A program made the translations under genes and the position numbers. From Pseudomonas tumuqii (lineage in GTDB: Bacteria; Pseudomonadota; Gammaproteobacteria; Pseudomonadales; Pseudomonadaceae), in the NCBI RefSeq assembly GCF_013184545.1, contig NZ_JAAOJA010000011.1, forward strand, positions 62,001 to 126,000: a DNA stretch of 64,000 nt, read 5' to 3'. Each line of letters begins with the position of its first letter. The first letter of the stretch is position 1. Shown here one piece after another: positions 1 to 9,544 of this stretch. The notes beneath the pieces are model-generated. The model was not told where the DNA came from, did no database searches, and worked only from the letters and a program-made list of their open reading frames with translations.

Positions 1-501
1 CGTCTGCCGGATCAAGGTGCGCAGGTCGTCGCTGTAAGTCAGCTGGATCTGTCCCGCCTCGATACCCTGCTGGTAACCCCAGGGAGTCCAGCCGCTGACC
101 ATGCCCAGACGCTTGAGCTGCTCCAACGCTTGCCCCTGACGCTGCGGTGCGACCAGCACGCCATCGACATAGGCGACCACCGCCTGGCTGTAGTGCAGGC
201 CCTTGCCGAGCTTTTGGGTCTGCGCCCAGTTGTCGCTGTCCGGGTACTTGAAGTCCACCTCGCCCTGCAGCAGGGCCGGCAGCAAGCGCGCCACCGGCAG
301 CGCCTGGTAGCTCAACTGCACACCGCTGTGCGTCGCGAACAGATCGAACAACTCACGGGCAAAGCCCTGGTATTGCCCCTGCTGGTCGACACTGTAATGC
401 GGCGCGAACGCCATCTTCTCGACGCCGATGACATAGCTTTCGGCCTGGCTGGCGGTGCAGAACAGCAAGGTGAACAAACTGCAGACACGAGTAGGCTTCA
501 C
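1..501 (-). CDS. Periplasmic substrate-binding protein, C-terminus cut by window edge
   Basis: Reads leftward from a GTG at 499-501 with AGGAGG six bases upstream; 167 codons are visible and the frame is open to the left edge. The first about 20 residues form a signal peptide (MKPTRVCSLF... ending near CTASQA/ES). The mature start (YVIGVEKMAFAPHYSVD) and the later AVVAYVDGVLVAPQ region resemble the first lobe of solute-binding proteins family 3 (amino-acid type periplasmic binding proteins). No permease gene is visible beside it, so it may be a stand-alone binding protein or belong to genes left of the window. The ligand cannot be told. It is transcribed in the same direction as moaA, with an 85-base gap, so co-transcription is possible. 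Confidence 0.72.
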   Translation of the reverse strand, partial: MKPTRVCSLFTLLFCTASQAESYVIGVEKMAFAPHYSVDQQGQYQGFARELFDLFATHSGVQLSYQALPVARLLPALLQGEVDFKYPDSDNWAQTQKLGKGLHYSQAVVAYVDGVLVAPQRQGQALEQLKRLGMVSGWTPWGYQQGIEAGQIQLTYSDDLRTLIRQT

Positions 502-586
502 CGCAACCCTCCTGATTATTGTTGGTTTGGTCTAACCGGTTTGATCGGCCAACGGCCGGCCACGACCGCGGATCTCGCGCGGCGGC

Positions 587-1582
587 TCAGCCGCCGGTCA
601 CGCTCATGAAGCGCAGCACCTGGACCTGCTCGTCGCGATCGAAGTGATGGCGTTCGGGCTTGAGGCGCAAGGCACCGACCAGGGCGTCGCGCAGGCGTTG
701 GCTGTCCCCCGGATAACGGCGGATCAGGGCCTTGAGATCCAGCGCGTTGTCGTGCCCCAGACAGAGCACCAGCTTGCCCTCGGCGGTGACCCGCACGCGG
801 TTGCAATCGCCACAGAAGTTGTGACTGTGCGGCGAAATAAAGCCGACGTGCGTCCCGCTGCCCTGCACCCGCCAGTAGCGCGACGGCCCGCCGGTCTGCT
901 GGCTGCTGTGTACCAGTACGTAGCGCTGCTCGATGCGCGCGCGCACCTCGTCGCTGGAGCAGAAGGTGGCCTGACGCCGATGGCTGGAGACACTGCCCAG
1001 GGGCATCTCTTCGATAAAGCTGATATCCAGGCCGCGCGCCACAGCGAACTCGACCAGGTCGAGTACTTCATCGTCGTTGCGCCCCTTCTGCACCACGCTG
1101 TTCAGCTTGATCCGACTGAAGCCCGCTGCCCGCGCCGCCTCGATGCCGGCCAGCACCTGATCGAGCCGGTCACGCCGGGTGAAGGCGGCGAAACGCTCAC
1201 GGCGCAAGGAATCCAGGCTGATGTTCAAGCGCCTGACTCCGGCCGCGCGCAACTGCGGCGCCAGTTCGGCCAGTTGCGAGCCATTGCTGGTGATGGCCAG
1301 GTCTTCCAGCTCCGGGCGCTGGCCCAGGCGCGCCAGCAGGCTGAGCAGGTTCTTGCGCACCAGCGGCTCGCCACCGGTGACGCGGATGCGCTTGACCCCC
1401 AGGCCGATAAAGGCATCGGCCACGGCGTAGAGTTCTTCCAGGCTGAGGATCTGCGCCCGCGGGGCGAAGACCATGTCCTCGCTCATGCAATAGGTGCAAC
1501 GGAAGTCGCAGCGGTCGGTAACCGAGAGCCGCAGGTAGGTGATGCGCCGACCGAAGGGGTCGAGCAAGTGCGCGTGAGACAC
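587..1582 (-). CDS. moaA: GTP 3',8-cyclase MoaA
   Basis: Radical-SAM enzyme that starts molybdenum cofactor synthesis by converting GTP to 3',8-cyclo-GTP in the cytoplasm. It has 331 residues, a normal MoaA length. The radical-SAM cluster cysteines are C25, C29 and C32 (CDFRCTYC), the second 4Fe-4S cluster cysteines are C257, C260 and C274, and the C-terminus ends in the conserved GG tail needed for activity. Start is GTG with GAGGAG upstream. In P. aeruginosa (from memory) a second moaA lies in the same position beside a TetR gene and the gcl operon, so this is likely the non-operonic moaA copy. It is divergent from the TetR gene and shares its operator region. Association with purine catabolism (MoCo for xanthine dehydrogenase) is inference. 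Confidence 0.95.
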   Translation of the reverse strand: MSHAHLLDPFGRRITYLRLSVTDRCDFRCTYCMSEDMVFAPRAQILSLEELYAVADAFIGLGVKRIRVTGGEPLVRKNLLSLLARLGQRPELEDLAITSNGSQLAELAPQLRAAGVRRLNISLDSLRRERFAAFTRRDRLDQVLAGIEAARAAGFSRIKLNSVVQKGRNDDEVLDLVEFAVARGLDISFIEEMPLGSVSSHRRQATFCSSDEVRARIEQRYVLVHSSQQTGGPSRYWRVQGSGTHVGFISPHSHNFCGDCNRVRVTAEGKLVLCLGHDNALDLKALIRRYPGDSQRLRDALVGALRLKPERHHFDRDEQVQVLRFMSVTGG

Positions 1583-1662
1583 GGCGAGTCTCCTCTACTC
1601 AGGGAGTCGAGACATTTTTGTAATTAAATTCAGCGCACAGATAGAAACAGAAAAGTTATTTT

Positions 1663-1672
1663 TTGTACACAA
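1663..1672. promoter_or_regulatory. TTGTACACAA palindrome-like site
   Basis: TTGTACACAA followed by TAAA, upstream of moaA. The same GTACACAATAAA string recurs at 3197-3208, and a perfect 16-bp relative (core TTGTATACAA) sits at 3235-3250. Such sites resemble operators of GntR/FCD-type regulators; the regulator is unknown. Confidence 0.35.
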
Positions 1673-1696
1673 TAAACTGACCGCCTGGTCAGTTTA
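1673..1696. promoter_or_regulatory. RutR-like operator in the moaA/tetR divergent region
   Basis: Perfect inverted repeat: arms TAAACTGACC and GGTCAGTTTA around GCCT. Its core, CTGACCGCCTGGTCAG, closely matches the E. coli RutR consensus TTGACCAnnTGGTCAA. It lies between moaA (start 1582) and the TetR gene (start 1803), so it probably mediates autoregulation and control of moaA. Confidence 0.65.
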
Positions 1697-1802
1697 GTTA
1701 ACCAAACGCCCAGCCCGCGCCGGCTTGAGCCACGCGCAGGGCCGGTGCTACCATGCCCGACCGCCGCCCAGCGCCGGGCGGCACATGCAAGCACAGGGGC
1801 TT

Positions 1803-2447
1803 ATGACCAGTATTCGCGAGCGCAACAGAGAGCTGATTTTGCGCGCAGCCAGTGAAGAATTCGCCGACAAGGGCTTTGCCGCCAGCAAGACCAGCGATAT
1901 CGCCGCCAAGGCCGGTGTGCCCAAGCCCAACGTCTATTACTACTTCAAGTCGAAAGAGAACCTTTACCGCGAGGTGCTGGAAAGCATCATCGAACCGCTG
2001 CTGGAGGCCTCGGCGCCGTTCAATCAACCCGGCAACCCGGCGCAAGTGCTGACGGCCTATATCCGCTCGAAGATCCGCATTTCCCGCGAGCTGCCCTCCG
2101 CCTCCAAGGTATTCGCCAGCGAGATCATGCATGGCGCGCCGCACCTGTCCGCCGACCAGGCCGAACAGCTCAACGCCCAGGCCCAGCACAACATCGCCTG
2201 CATCCAGCGCTGGATCGACCAGGGCCTGATGGCCAAGATCGACCCGCATCACCTGATGTTCAGCATCTGGGCCGCGACCCAGACCTATGCCGACTTCGAT
2301 TGGCAGATCGCCACCGTCACCGGCAAGGCCAGCCTGGACGACGCCGACTACGAAGCCGCCGCCCAGACCATCATCCGCCTGGTGATCAAGGGCTGCGAGA
2401 TCGACGAAAAGCAGAGTGCCGCCTCCGAGCAAGTCACCCGCGCGTAA
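1803..2447 (+). CDS. TetR-family regulator, RutR-like
   Basis: DNA-binding repressor of 214 residues from the ATG at 1803. The N-terminal HTH (residues about 10-55, with SKTSDIAAKAGVPKPNVYYYFKSKENLY) is typical TetR, and the C-terminal half (VFASEIMHGAPHLS..., HHLMFSIWAATQTYADFDWQI) resembles the RutR/YcdC class that senses pyrimidines or purines. Longer in-frame starts at 1725 or 1785 exist, but residues before 1803 do not look like TetR N-termini; AGGGG lies just upstream at 1795-1799. A RutR-like palindrome at 1673-1696 precedes it, consistent with autoregulation. The ligand is unknown; location beside moaA and the glyoxylate operon suggests a nucleobase-degradation signal (inference). Confidence 0.85.
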   Translation: MTSIRERNRELILRAASEEFADKGFAASKTSDIAAKAGVPKPNVYYYFKSKENLYREVLESIIEPLLEASAPFNQPGNPAQVLTAYIRSKIRISRELPSASKVFASEIMHGAPHLSADQAEQLNAQAQHNIACIQRWIDQGLMAKIDPHHLMFSIWAATQTYADFDWQIATVTGKASLDDADYEAAAQTIIRLVIKGCEIDEKQSAASEQVTRA

Positions 2448-2499
2448 GCCTCAGTTATGCAGCCTACCCTCAGCTAAAAAACACAACGCCCACGCCGTC

Positions 2500-2536
2500 A
2501 AAACGGTGGATGCCTTTAAAGCCTCCACCGTTTTTT
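2500..2536 (+). terminator. Rho-independent terminator after the TetR gene
   Basis: Stem AACGGTGGA / TCCACCGTT with a 13-base loop, followed by a run of T from 2531. Placed 50 bases after the TetR stop codon. Confidence 0.85.
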
Positions 2537-2565
2537 ATGGCTATTTCGGGCTAACAACAGAAAAC

Positions 2566-2625
2566 GTGGGAGGCGCTTTAGCGGCGATTTTCCACGATGC
2601 TGATCGCGGCTAAAGCCCCTCCCAC
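2566..2625. repeat. Palindromic intergenic repeat (GTGGGAGG-GCTTTAGC type)
   Basis: Arms GTGGGAGGcGCTTTAGCgGCGA (2566 on) and TCGCGGCTAAAGCcCCTCCCAC (to 2625) around a 16-base loop, with about two mismatches. This sequence type is common between genes in Pseudomonas. Only one copy was seen in the window. Confidence 0.7.
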
Positions 2626-2657
2626 AGGCCAGCAGAATCAGCGGCCCGCACACAGCA

Positions 2658-3098
2658 TCAGGCCACCACACCCGCGTCGGCCTTGAGCCCCACCGCCTGC
2701 ACCGCGCCGATCGCGCATTGCTCGTCGATATCCGAAGTATCGCCGGTGATGCCGATGGCGCCGATCACCGCGCCGCGCTCATCGCGGATCAGCACGCCGC
2801 CCGCGGCGGGTACCAGCTTGCCGTCCGCCAGGTTGTTCAGCGCACCGATGAAGGCCGGCCGTTGCTGCGCATCGGCAGCGATGGCACGCGAGCCCTTGCC
2901 CAGCGCCACCGCGCCCCAGGCCTTGGCGATGGCGATCTGCGGGCGCAGCAGGCTGGCGCCGTCTTCACGCTGCAGGCTGATCAGGTGGCCACCGGCATCC
3001 AGCACGGCAACGGTCAAGGGCGCCGCGGACAGCTCCCGGCCAAGCGCCAGGGCGTGGTTGCTGATGGTGGTCGCGGTGTGCAGGTTCAAAGCGCTCAT
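2658..3098 (-). CDS. GlcG/HbpS-like (DUF336) protein
   Basis: Small cytoplasmic protein of 146 residues from the ATG at 3098, which has AGGAGGGC at good distance; an in-frame extension to 3164 lacks such a site. It carries the GlcG/HbpS signature: TVAVLDAGGHLISLQREDGA, ARAW-like KAWGAVALGKGSRA, VPAAGGVLIRDERGAVIGAIGITG and a SDIDEQCA motif near the C-terminus. Members are found next to glycolate/glyoxylate genes and some bind haem; the biochemical role is unsettled. The position between a RutR-like regulator and the gcl operon fits a link to glyoxylate metabolism. An AT-rich stretch with two TTGTAyACAA-like sites lies upstream. Confidence 0.82.
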   Translation of the reverse strand: MSALNLHTATTISNHALALGRELSAAPLTVAVLDAGGHLISLQREDGASLLRPQIAIAKAWGAVALGKGSRAIAADAQQRPAFIGALNNLADGKLVPAAGGVLIRDERGAVIGAIGITGDTSDIDEQCAIGAVQAVGLKADAGVVA

Positions 3099-3194
3099 AT
3101 CGGGAGCCCTCCTCGGACAATGGATGGAAACAGGGCCTGCACCCACGGTGTCAGTCGCCCGCAACGAACAGGCGGGACAAGCCCAGGGAACAAA

Positions 3195-3204
3195 CCGTAC
3201 ACAA
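3195..3204. promoter_or_regulatory. Second GTACACAATAAA site
   Basis: CCGTACACAA then TAAA, sharing a 12-base string with the site upstream of moaA. It lies about 100 bases before the GlcG-like gene. Confidence 0.3.
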
Positions 3205-3234
3205 TAAATAATATTTTTAGTACATTTAAATTAT

Positions 3235-3250
3235 TATTTGTATACAAATA
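3235..3250. promoter_or_regulatory. Perfect 16-bp palindrome TATTTGTATACAAATA
   Basis: Perfect dyad in an AT-rich patch (3200-3250) that stands out from the GC-rich surroundings, between the 3' end of the LysR gene and the GlcG-like gene. Likely operator for the GlcG-like gene; the protein that binds is unknown. Confidence 0.45.
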
Positions 3251-3260
3251 TCGTTCTGCT

Positions 3261-4166
3261 TCATCCTTCCCAATACCCCGGGGTGTTGTAGATCGCTTTC
3301 AGGTAGTCGATGAAAAAACGCACCTTGGCCGGCAGATAGCGCTGCTGCGGATAGACCGCCTGGATGTCGTAGGCCGGCACGGCGAACTGGTCGAGCACCG
3401 TTACCAGCTGCCCGCGCTTGAGTTCGGCCTGGATCTCCCAGGTCGAGCGCCAGCCGATGCCCAGGCCCTGTTTCACCCAGTCGTAGAGGAGTTCGCCGTC
3501 ATTGCAATCGAGATTGCCGGAAACCTTGACCGCCACCTGTTTGCCGTCGCGCAGGAAGGTCCAGCCGCGCTGCTGGCCGCCCTGCAGGTTGAACGCCAGG
3601 CAGTTGTGCTGGGCCAGGTCCTCGAGGGCCTGGGGTGCGGGATGGCGCTGAAAATAGTCCGGCGAGCCGCAGACCACCCGCCGATTGGGGAACAGCTTGA
3701 CCGCCACGTAGTTGGGGTCGGTCACCTCGCCGATGCGAATGCCCATGTCGTAGCCCTGGCGCACCAGGTCGACCACGCTGTCGGTCAGGTTGAACGACAG
3801 GTTCAGCTCCGGATAACGCGCCTGGAACGCCGGCGCATGGGGCGCGATATGCCGACGGCCGAACGCCGCCGGCGCCGACACCACCAGGTGTCCGCTCACC
3901 GAATGGCTGCCGTGGGTGATGCTGGCGTCGGCCTCGGCGAAATCGCGCAGCAAACCGCGGGCCCGCTCCAGATATTGCTCGCCCAGATCGGTCAGCGACA
4001 GGCCGCGGGTCGAGCGGTGCATCAGCTTGACCCCCAGGTGGCGCTCGAGCATGTCGAGGCGCCGGCCCATCACCACCGGGGTCACCCCTTCGACCAGGGC
4101 GGCGGCGGCGAAGCTGCCGTGATCGGCCACCAGAACGAAACTGTGCAAAGCCGTATAACGGTCCAT
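3261..4166 (-). CDS. LysR-type regulator divergent from gcl
   Basis: A 301-residue LTTR. The N-terminal winged HTH (residues 1-60: MDRYTALHSFVLVADHGSFAAAA ... MLERHLGVKLMHRSTRGLSLTDLG) is canonical, followed by the two-lobe effector domain (SGHLVVSAPAAFGRRHIAPHAP ... YDMGIRIGEV ... GIGWRSTWEIQ). It belongs to the CrgA/DmlR-like branch by overall look. Start ATG has GGAGTA upstream. It is divergent from gcl across 116 bases, the classical arrangement for an LTTR controlling the neighbouring operon, so control of gcl-hyi-glxR-ttuD-pyk is likely but inferred. A 7-bp inverted repeat GCTTTAG-N20-CTAAAGC (4234-4267) lies in the shared region. Confidence 0.9.
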   Translation of the reverse strand: MDRYTALHSFVLVADHGSFAAAALVEGVTPVVMGRRLDMLERHLGVKLMHRSTRGLSLTDLGEQYLERARGLLRDFAEADASITHGSHSVSGHLVVSAPAAFGRRHIAPHAPAFQARYPELNLSFNLTDSVVDLVRQGYDMGIRIGEVTDPNYVAVKLFPNRRVVCGSPDYFQRHPAPQALEDLAQHNCLAFNLQGGQQRGWTFLRDGKQVAVKVSGNLDCNDGELLYDWVKQGLGIGWRSTWEIQAELKRGQLVTVLDQFAVPAYDIQAVYPQQRYLPAKVRFFIDYLKAIYNTPGYWEG

Positions 4167-4282
4167 TCGATACTCCTGATACCGACAGAAATGCGGAATC
4201 CTGCAATTTACCCGATTAACTCTCTGCCTTCATGCTTTAGGCATGTAGAAAAAATATCGACTAAAGCCTGGAGGATTTGTTC

Positions 4283-6058
<1,776 letters not shown>

Positions 6059-6073
6059 CTTTCCCGTTAACCC

Positions 6074-6129
6074 GTAGCCCGGATGCAAGCCCGGGGAACC
6101 TAGAAGCCCCCGGATTACATCCGGGCTAC
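6074..6129. repeat. GTAGCCCGGATG palindromic repeat between gcl and hyi
   Basis: Arms GTAGCCCGGATG (6074-6085) and CATCCGGGCTAC (6118-6129), perfectly complementary, with a second inner hairpin of AGCCCGGGG / CCCCCGG type. A shorter relative occurs at 13084-13109. It lies inside the operon, 19 bases before hyi. Confidence 0.75.
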
Positions 6130-6147
6130 TCGAACAAGGAGCATCAC

Positions 6148-6930
6148 ATGCCCCGTTTTGCCGCCAACCTGTCCATGCTGTTCACCGAAGTGGACTTCCT
6201 GGAGCGCTTCGCCGCTGCCGCCGACGCCGGCTTCAGCGGTGTCGAGTACCTGTTCCCCTACGATTTCCCGGCCGAGGCGATCAAGGCGCGCCTGGACGCC
6301 AACGGCCTGACCCAGGTGCTGTTCAACCTGCCGGCCGGCGACTGGGGCAAGGGCGAGCGCGGTATCGCCTGCCACCCGGATCGGGTCGAGGAATTCCGTG
6401 CCGGCGTCGACCAGGCCATCGCCTACGCCAAGGTCCTAGGCAATACGCAGATCAACTGCCTGGCCGGCATTCGCCCACAGGGCTTCGACTGCGCGACCGT
6501 CGAGCAGTGCTTCGTCGACAACCTGAAATTCGCCGCCGACAAGCTGGAACAGGCCGGGATCAAGCTGGTCATGGAAATGATCAACACCCGCGACATCCCC
6601 GGCTTCTACCTGAGCAACACCCGCCAGGCCCTGGAGATTCGCGACAAGGTCGGCAGCAGCAACCTGTTCCTGCAGTACGACATCTACCACATGCAAATCA
6701 TGGAAGGGGATCTGGCCCGCACCCTGGAAAGCAACCTGGCGCTGATCAACCACGTGCAACTGGCCGACAACCCGGGCCGCCACGAGCCGGGCACCGGCGA
6801 GATCAACTACCGCTTCCTGTTCGAGCACCTGGACCGCATCGGCTACCAGGGCTGGATCGGCTGTGAATACAAGCCGGCCACCACCACCGCTGCCGGCCTG
6901 GGCTGGATGAAAACCCATAACGCGATTTGA
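6148..6930 (+). CDS. hyi: Hydroxypyruvate isomerase
   Basis: TIM-barrel enzyme of the AP-endonuclease-2/xylose-isomerase-like fold that interconverts hydroxypyruvate and tartronate semialdehyde. It has 260 residues, the standard length. Motifs visible include MPRFAANLSMLFTEVDFLERF, VEYLFPYDF, NCLAGIRPQG, LVMEMINTRDIPGFYL, LQYDIYHMQIMEGDL, HVQLADNPGRHEPGTGEINY and GCEYKPA, which contain the metal-binding E, D, H and E residues. Start ATG has AAGGAG upstream. Second gene of the glyoxylate operon, separated from gcl by a palindromic repeat. Confidence 0.95.
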   Translation: MPRFAANLSMLFTEVDFLERFAAAADAGFSGVEYLFPYDFPAEAIKARLDANGLTQVLFNLPAGDWGKGERGIACHPDRVEEFRAGVDQAIAYAKVLGNTQINCLAGIRPQGFDCATVEQCFVDNLKFAADKLEQAGIKLVMEMINTRDIPGFYLSNTRQALEIRDKVGSSNLFLQYDIYHMQIMEGDLARTLESNLALINHVQLADNPGRHEPGTGEINYRFLFEHLDRIGYQGWIGCEYKPATTTAAGLGWMKTHNAI

Positions 6931-7048
6931 AAAACGTCGCGAGCGAAGGCTAGGCAAGGCGAAACCAGCCGAGAAAGCGGAGTTTGCAATTGCAAATGAG
7001 CATTTCGAGGCTGGCTTCAACGACGCCTAGCCGAGCGCAGCAGTTTTT
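6931..7048. repeat. Structured intergenic repeat, copy 1 (hairpin core TTTGCAATTGCAAA)
   Basis: The hyi-glxR gap is filled by a long imperfect palindrome: left arm GCGAAGGCTAGGC...GCG...CCAGCC, right arm GGCTGG...CGACGCCTAGCCGAGCG. Its centre carries GGAGTTT and the palindrome TTTGCAATTGCAAA (6983-6996). A second copy at 15179-15332 has the same plan with TTTGGCGAGCCAAA in the core, so the hairpin is kept although its bases changed. Confidence 0.6.
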
Positions 7049-7087
7049 GAAGCGCGTTTAACGCCATCTAATCAGAGGAAATCTCTC

Positions 7088-7978
7088 ATGGCTAAAATCG
7101 GATTTATCGGCACCGGCATCATGGGCAAGCCCATGGCGCAGAACCTGCAGAACGCCGGCCACACCCTGCTGCTCTCCGCGCATCACGACCCGGCCCCGAC
7201 CGACCTGATCGCCGCCGGCGCCATCGCCCTGGCCAACCCGCAGGAAGTCGCCCAGGAAGCCGAGTTCATCATCGTCATGGTGCCCGATACCCCGCAGGTC
7301 GAGGACGTGCTGTTCCGCCAGGACGGCGTGGCCGCAGGCATTGGCGCCGGCAAGGTGGTGATCGACATGAGTTCGATCTCCCCCACCGCGACCAAGCAGT
7401 TCGCCGAGAAGATCAAGGCCACCGGTGCGCAGTACCTCGACGCGCCGGTCTCCGGCGGCGAGGTCGGCGCCAAGGCCGCGACCCTGAGCATCATGGTCGG
7501 TGGTTGCGAGCAGACCTTCGACCGCGCCCTGCCGCTGTTCCAGGCGATGGGCAAGAACATCACCCGGGTCGGCGGCAACGGTGACGGCCAGACCGCCAAG
7601 GTCGCCAACCAGATCATCGTCGCCCTGAACATCCAGGCGGTGGCCGAGGCATTGTTGTTCGCCGCCAGGAACGGTGCCGACCCGGCCAAGGTACGCGAGG
7701 CGCTGATGGGCGGCTTCGCCGGCTCGAAGATCCTCGAGGTGCACGGCGAGCGCATGATCAAGGGTACCTTCGACCCGGGCTTCCGCATCAGCCTGCACCA
7801 GAAGGACCTCAACCTGGCCCTGGCCGGCGCCCGCGAGCTGGGCCTCAATCTGCCCAACACCGCCAATGCCCAGCAGGTGTTCAGCACCTGCGCGGCCATC
7901 GGCGGCAGCAACTGGGACCATTCGGCGCTGATCAAAGGGCTGGAACACATGGCCAACTTTTCGATCCGTAAGGAGTAA
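7088..7978 (+). CDS. glxR: 2-hydroxy-3-oxopropionate (tartronate semialdehyde) reductase
   Basis: NAD(P)H-dependent reductase making D-glycerate from tartronate semialdehyde; beta-hydroxyacid dehydrogenase family. It has 296 residues. The Rossmann motif is GFIGTGIMGKPMA (residues 5-17), the substrate motif DAPVSGGEVGA (118-128) and the catalytic lysine K171 in GQTAKVANQ. The C-terminal helical domain is complete (GFRISLHQKDLNLALAGARE). Start ATG has AGAGGA upstream. Third gene of the glyoxylate operon, fed by Gcl/Hyi and feeding TtuD. Confidence 0.96.
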   Translation: MAKIGFIGTGIMGKPMAQNLQNAGHTLLLSAHHDPAPTDLIAAGAIALANPQEVAQEAEFIIVMVPDTPQVEDVLFRQDGVAAGIGAGKVVIDMSSISPTATKQFAEKIKATGAQYLDAPVSGGEVGAKAATLSIMVGGCEQTFDRALPLFQAMGKNITRVGGNGDGQTAKVANQIIVALNIQAVAEALLFAARNGADPAKVREALMGGFAGSKILEVHGERMIKGTFDPGFRISLHQKDLNLALAGARELGLNLPNTANAQQVFSTCAAIGGSNWDHSALIKGLEHMANFSIRKE

Positions 7979-8000
7979 GGTTTTACGTCAGGCGATCTAC

Positions 8001-8124
8001 CCGTAGGTTGGCGTTGAGCGAAGCGATACCCAACATGAAGCGCTCAGCGCTCCCCACAACGGGGTGCGTTGGCCGGTTCTGCGAACCGGTTGTTGGGTAT
8101 CGCAGGCTCAACCCAACCTACGGG
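8001..8124. repeat. GTAGGTTGGGTTGAGC-type palindromic repeat between glxR and ttuD
   Basis: Outer arms CCGTAGGTTGG...TTGAGCG..GCGATACCCAACA and TGTTGGGTATCGC..GCTCAACCCAACCTACGG, with an inner hairpin AACCGG..CCGGTT near 8080-8090. The same family, with T-to-A changes (GTAGGATGGGTTGAGC), occupies the phhA-phhB gap at 25184-25257. Confidence 0.75.
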
Positions 8125-8189
8125 GAACTGTGTCTGCCCCCTTTCGACCGCCCGGCAGAAGGTGTCACGGCCCGCCTGCCGGGATGGTC

Positions 8190-8236
8190 GATTCTAGTGC
8201 GCAGCGTCTGCCGAGCGGACGCTGCGCACTAGAATC
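8190..8236. repeat. Perfect 19-bp hairpin 33 bases before ttuD
   Basis: Arms GATTCTAGTGCGCAGCGTC (8190-8208) and its exact reverse complement (8218-8236) around a 9-base loop. No T-run follows on the plus strand. It could stabilise the upstream mRNA end or attenuate read-through into ttuD-pyk. Confidence 0.6.
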
Positions 8237-8269
8237 AACCTTGCTCCCGCGATCACAAGAGAACCCGCC

Positions 8270-9544
8270 ATGCCTATCGATCCGCAAAGCCTGTTGCGCG
8301 AGCTGTTCGCCAGCGCCATCGACGCCGCCCACCCACGCCAGGTGCTGGCCGACTACCTGCCCGCTGACCGCAGTGGCCGGGTCATCGTCATCGGCGCCGG
8401 CAAGGCCGCCGCGGCCATGGCCGAGGTGATCGAGCGCGAGTGGCAGGGCGAAGTCTCCGGCCTGGTGGTGACCCGCTACGATCACGGCGCCAACTGCAGG
8501 AAAATCGAGGTGGTGGAAGCCGCTCACCCGGTCCCGGACGACGCCGGCGAACGGGTCGCCCGCCGCGTGCTGGCGCTGGTCAGCAACCTGACGGAAAGTG
8601 ATCGGGTGATCTTCCTGCTCTCCGGCGGCGGCTCTTCCCTGCTGGCCCTGCCGGCCGACGGCATCAGCCTCAAGGACAAGCAGGCGATCAACAAGGAGCT
8701 GCTCAAATCCGGCGCCTCGATCGGCGAGATGAACTGCGTGCGCAAGCACCTCTCGGCGATCAAGGGCGGTCGCCTGGCCAAGGCCTGCTGGCCGGCCAGC
8801 GTCTACACCTACGCGATTTCCGACGTGCCGGGCGATGAAGCCACGGTGATCGCCTCCGGCCCGACCGTGGCCGACCCGACCACCTCGGCCCAGGCCCTGG
8901 CGATCCTCAGCCGCTACGCCATCGAGATCCCGAGCAAGGTCGGCGCCTGGTTGCAAAACCCGGCCTCGGAAACCGTCAAACCTGGCGATCCCTGCCTGTC
9001 GCGCAGCCACTTCCAGCTGATCGCCGCGCCGCAGCAGTCGCTCGACGCCGCTGCCGCCAGGGCCGAGGCCGCCGGTTTTGCCACGCTGATCCTCGGCGAT
9101 CTGGAGGGCGAGTCGCGCGAGGTGGCCAAGGTGCATGCCGGCATCGCCAAACAGGTGCTGCTGCATGGCCAACCGATCAAGCCGCCCTGCGTAATCCTCT
9201 CCGGCGGCGAGACCACCGTGACGGTGCGCGGCCACGGGCGTGGCGGGCGCAACGCCGAATTCCTGCTGAGCCTGACCGACAGCCTCAAGGGCCTGCCCGG
9301 GGTCTATGCCCTGGCCGGCGACACCGATGGCATCGACGGCTCGGAAGACAACGCCGGCGCGCTGATGACCCCGGACAGCTATGCCCGCGCCGCCCAGCTG
9401 GGCCTGAGTGCCGGCGACGAACTGCATGACAACAACGGCTATGGCTATTTCGCCGCCCTCGATGCGCTGATCGTCACCGGCCCGACCCGTACCAACGTCA
9501 ACGATTTCCGCGCCATTCTGATTCTCGAGAGTCCTGCCCCATGA
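8270..9544 (+). CDS. ttuD: Glycerate 2-kinase, MOFRL family (annotated as hydroxypyruvate reductase TtuD)
   Basis: Phosphorylates D-glycerate to 2-phosphoglycerate. It has 424 residues in two parts: an N-terminal GckA/TtuD domain (VIGAGKAAAAMAEVIE, FLLSGGGSSLLALPADGISL, EMNCVRKHLSAIKGGRLA, ISDVPGDEATVIASGPTVADPTT) and a C-terminal MOFRL domain (SGGETTVTVRGHGRGGRNAEFLL, ALAGDTDGIDG, NDFRAIL). Family members were historically named hydroxypyruvate reductase, but the operon context makes the kinase reaction more likely. Its ATGA stop overlaps the pyk start, indicating translational coupling. The first codon follows a CACAAGAGAA stretch. Confidence 0.92.
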   Translation: MPIDPQSLLRELFASAIDAAHPRQVLADYLPADRSGRVIVIGAGKAAAAMAEVIEREWQGEVSGLVVTRYDHGANCRKIEVVEAAHPVPDDAGERVARRVLALVSNLTESDRVIFLLSGGGSSLLALPADGISLKDKQAINKELLKSGASIGEMNCVRKHLSAIKGGRLAKACWPASVYTYAISDVPGDEATVIASGPTVADPTTSAQALAILSRYAIEIPSKVGAWLQNPASETVKPGDPCLSRSHFQLIAAPQQSLDAAAARAEAAGFATLILGDLEGESREVAKVHAGIAKQVLLHGQPIKPPCVILSGGETTVTVRGHGRGGRNAEFLLSLTDSLKGLPGVYALAGDTDGIDGSEDNAGALMTPDSYARAAQLGLSAGDELHDNNGYGYFAALDALIVTGPTRTNVNDFRAILILESPAP

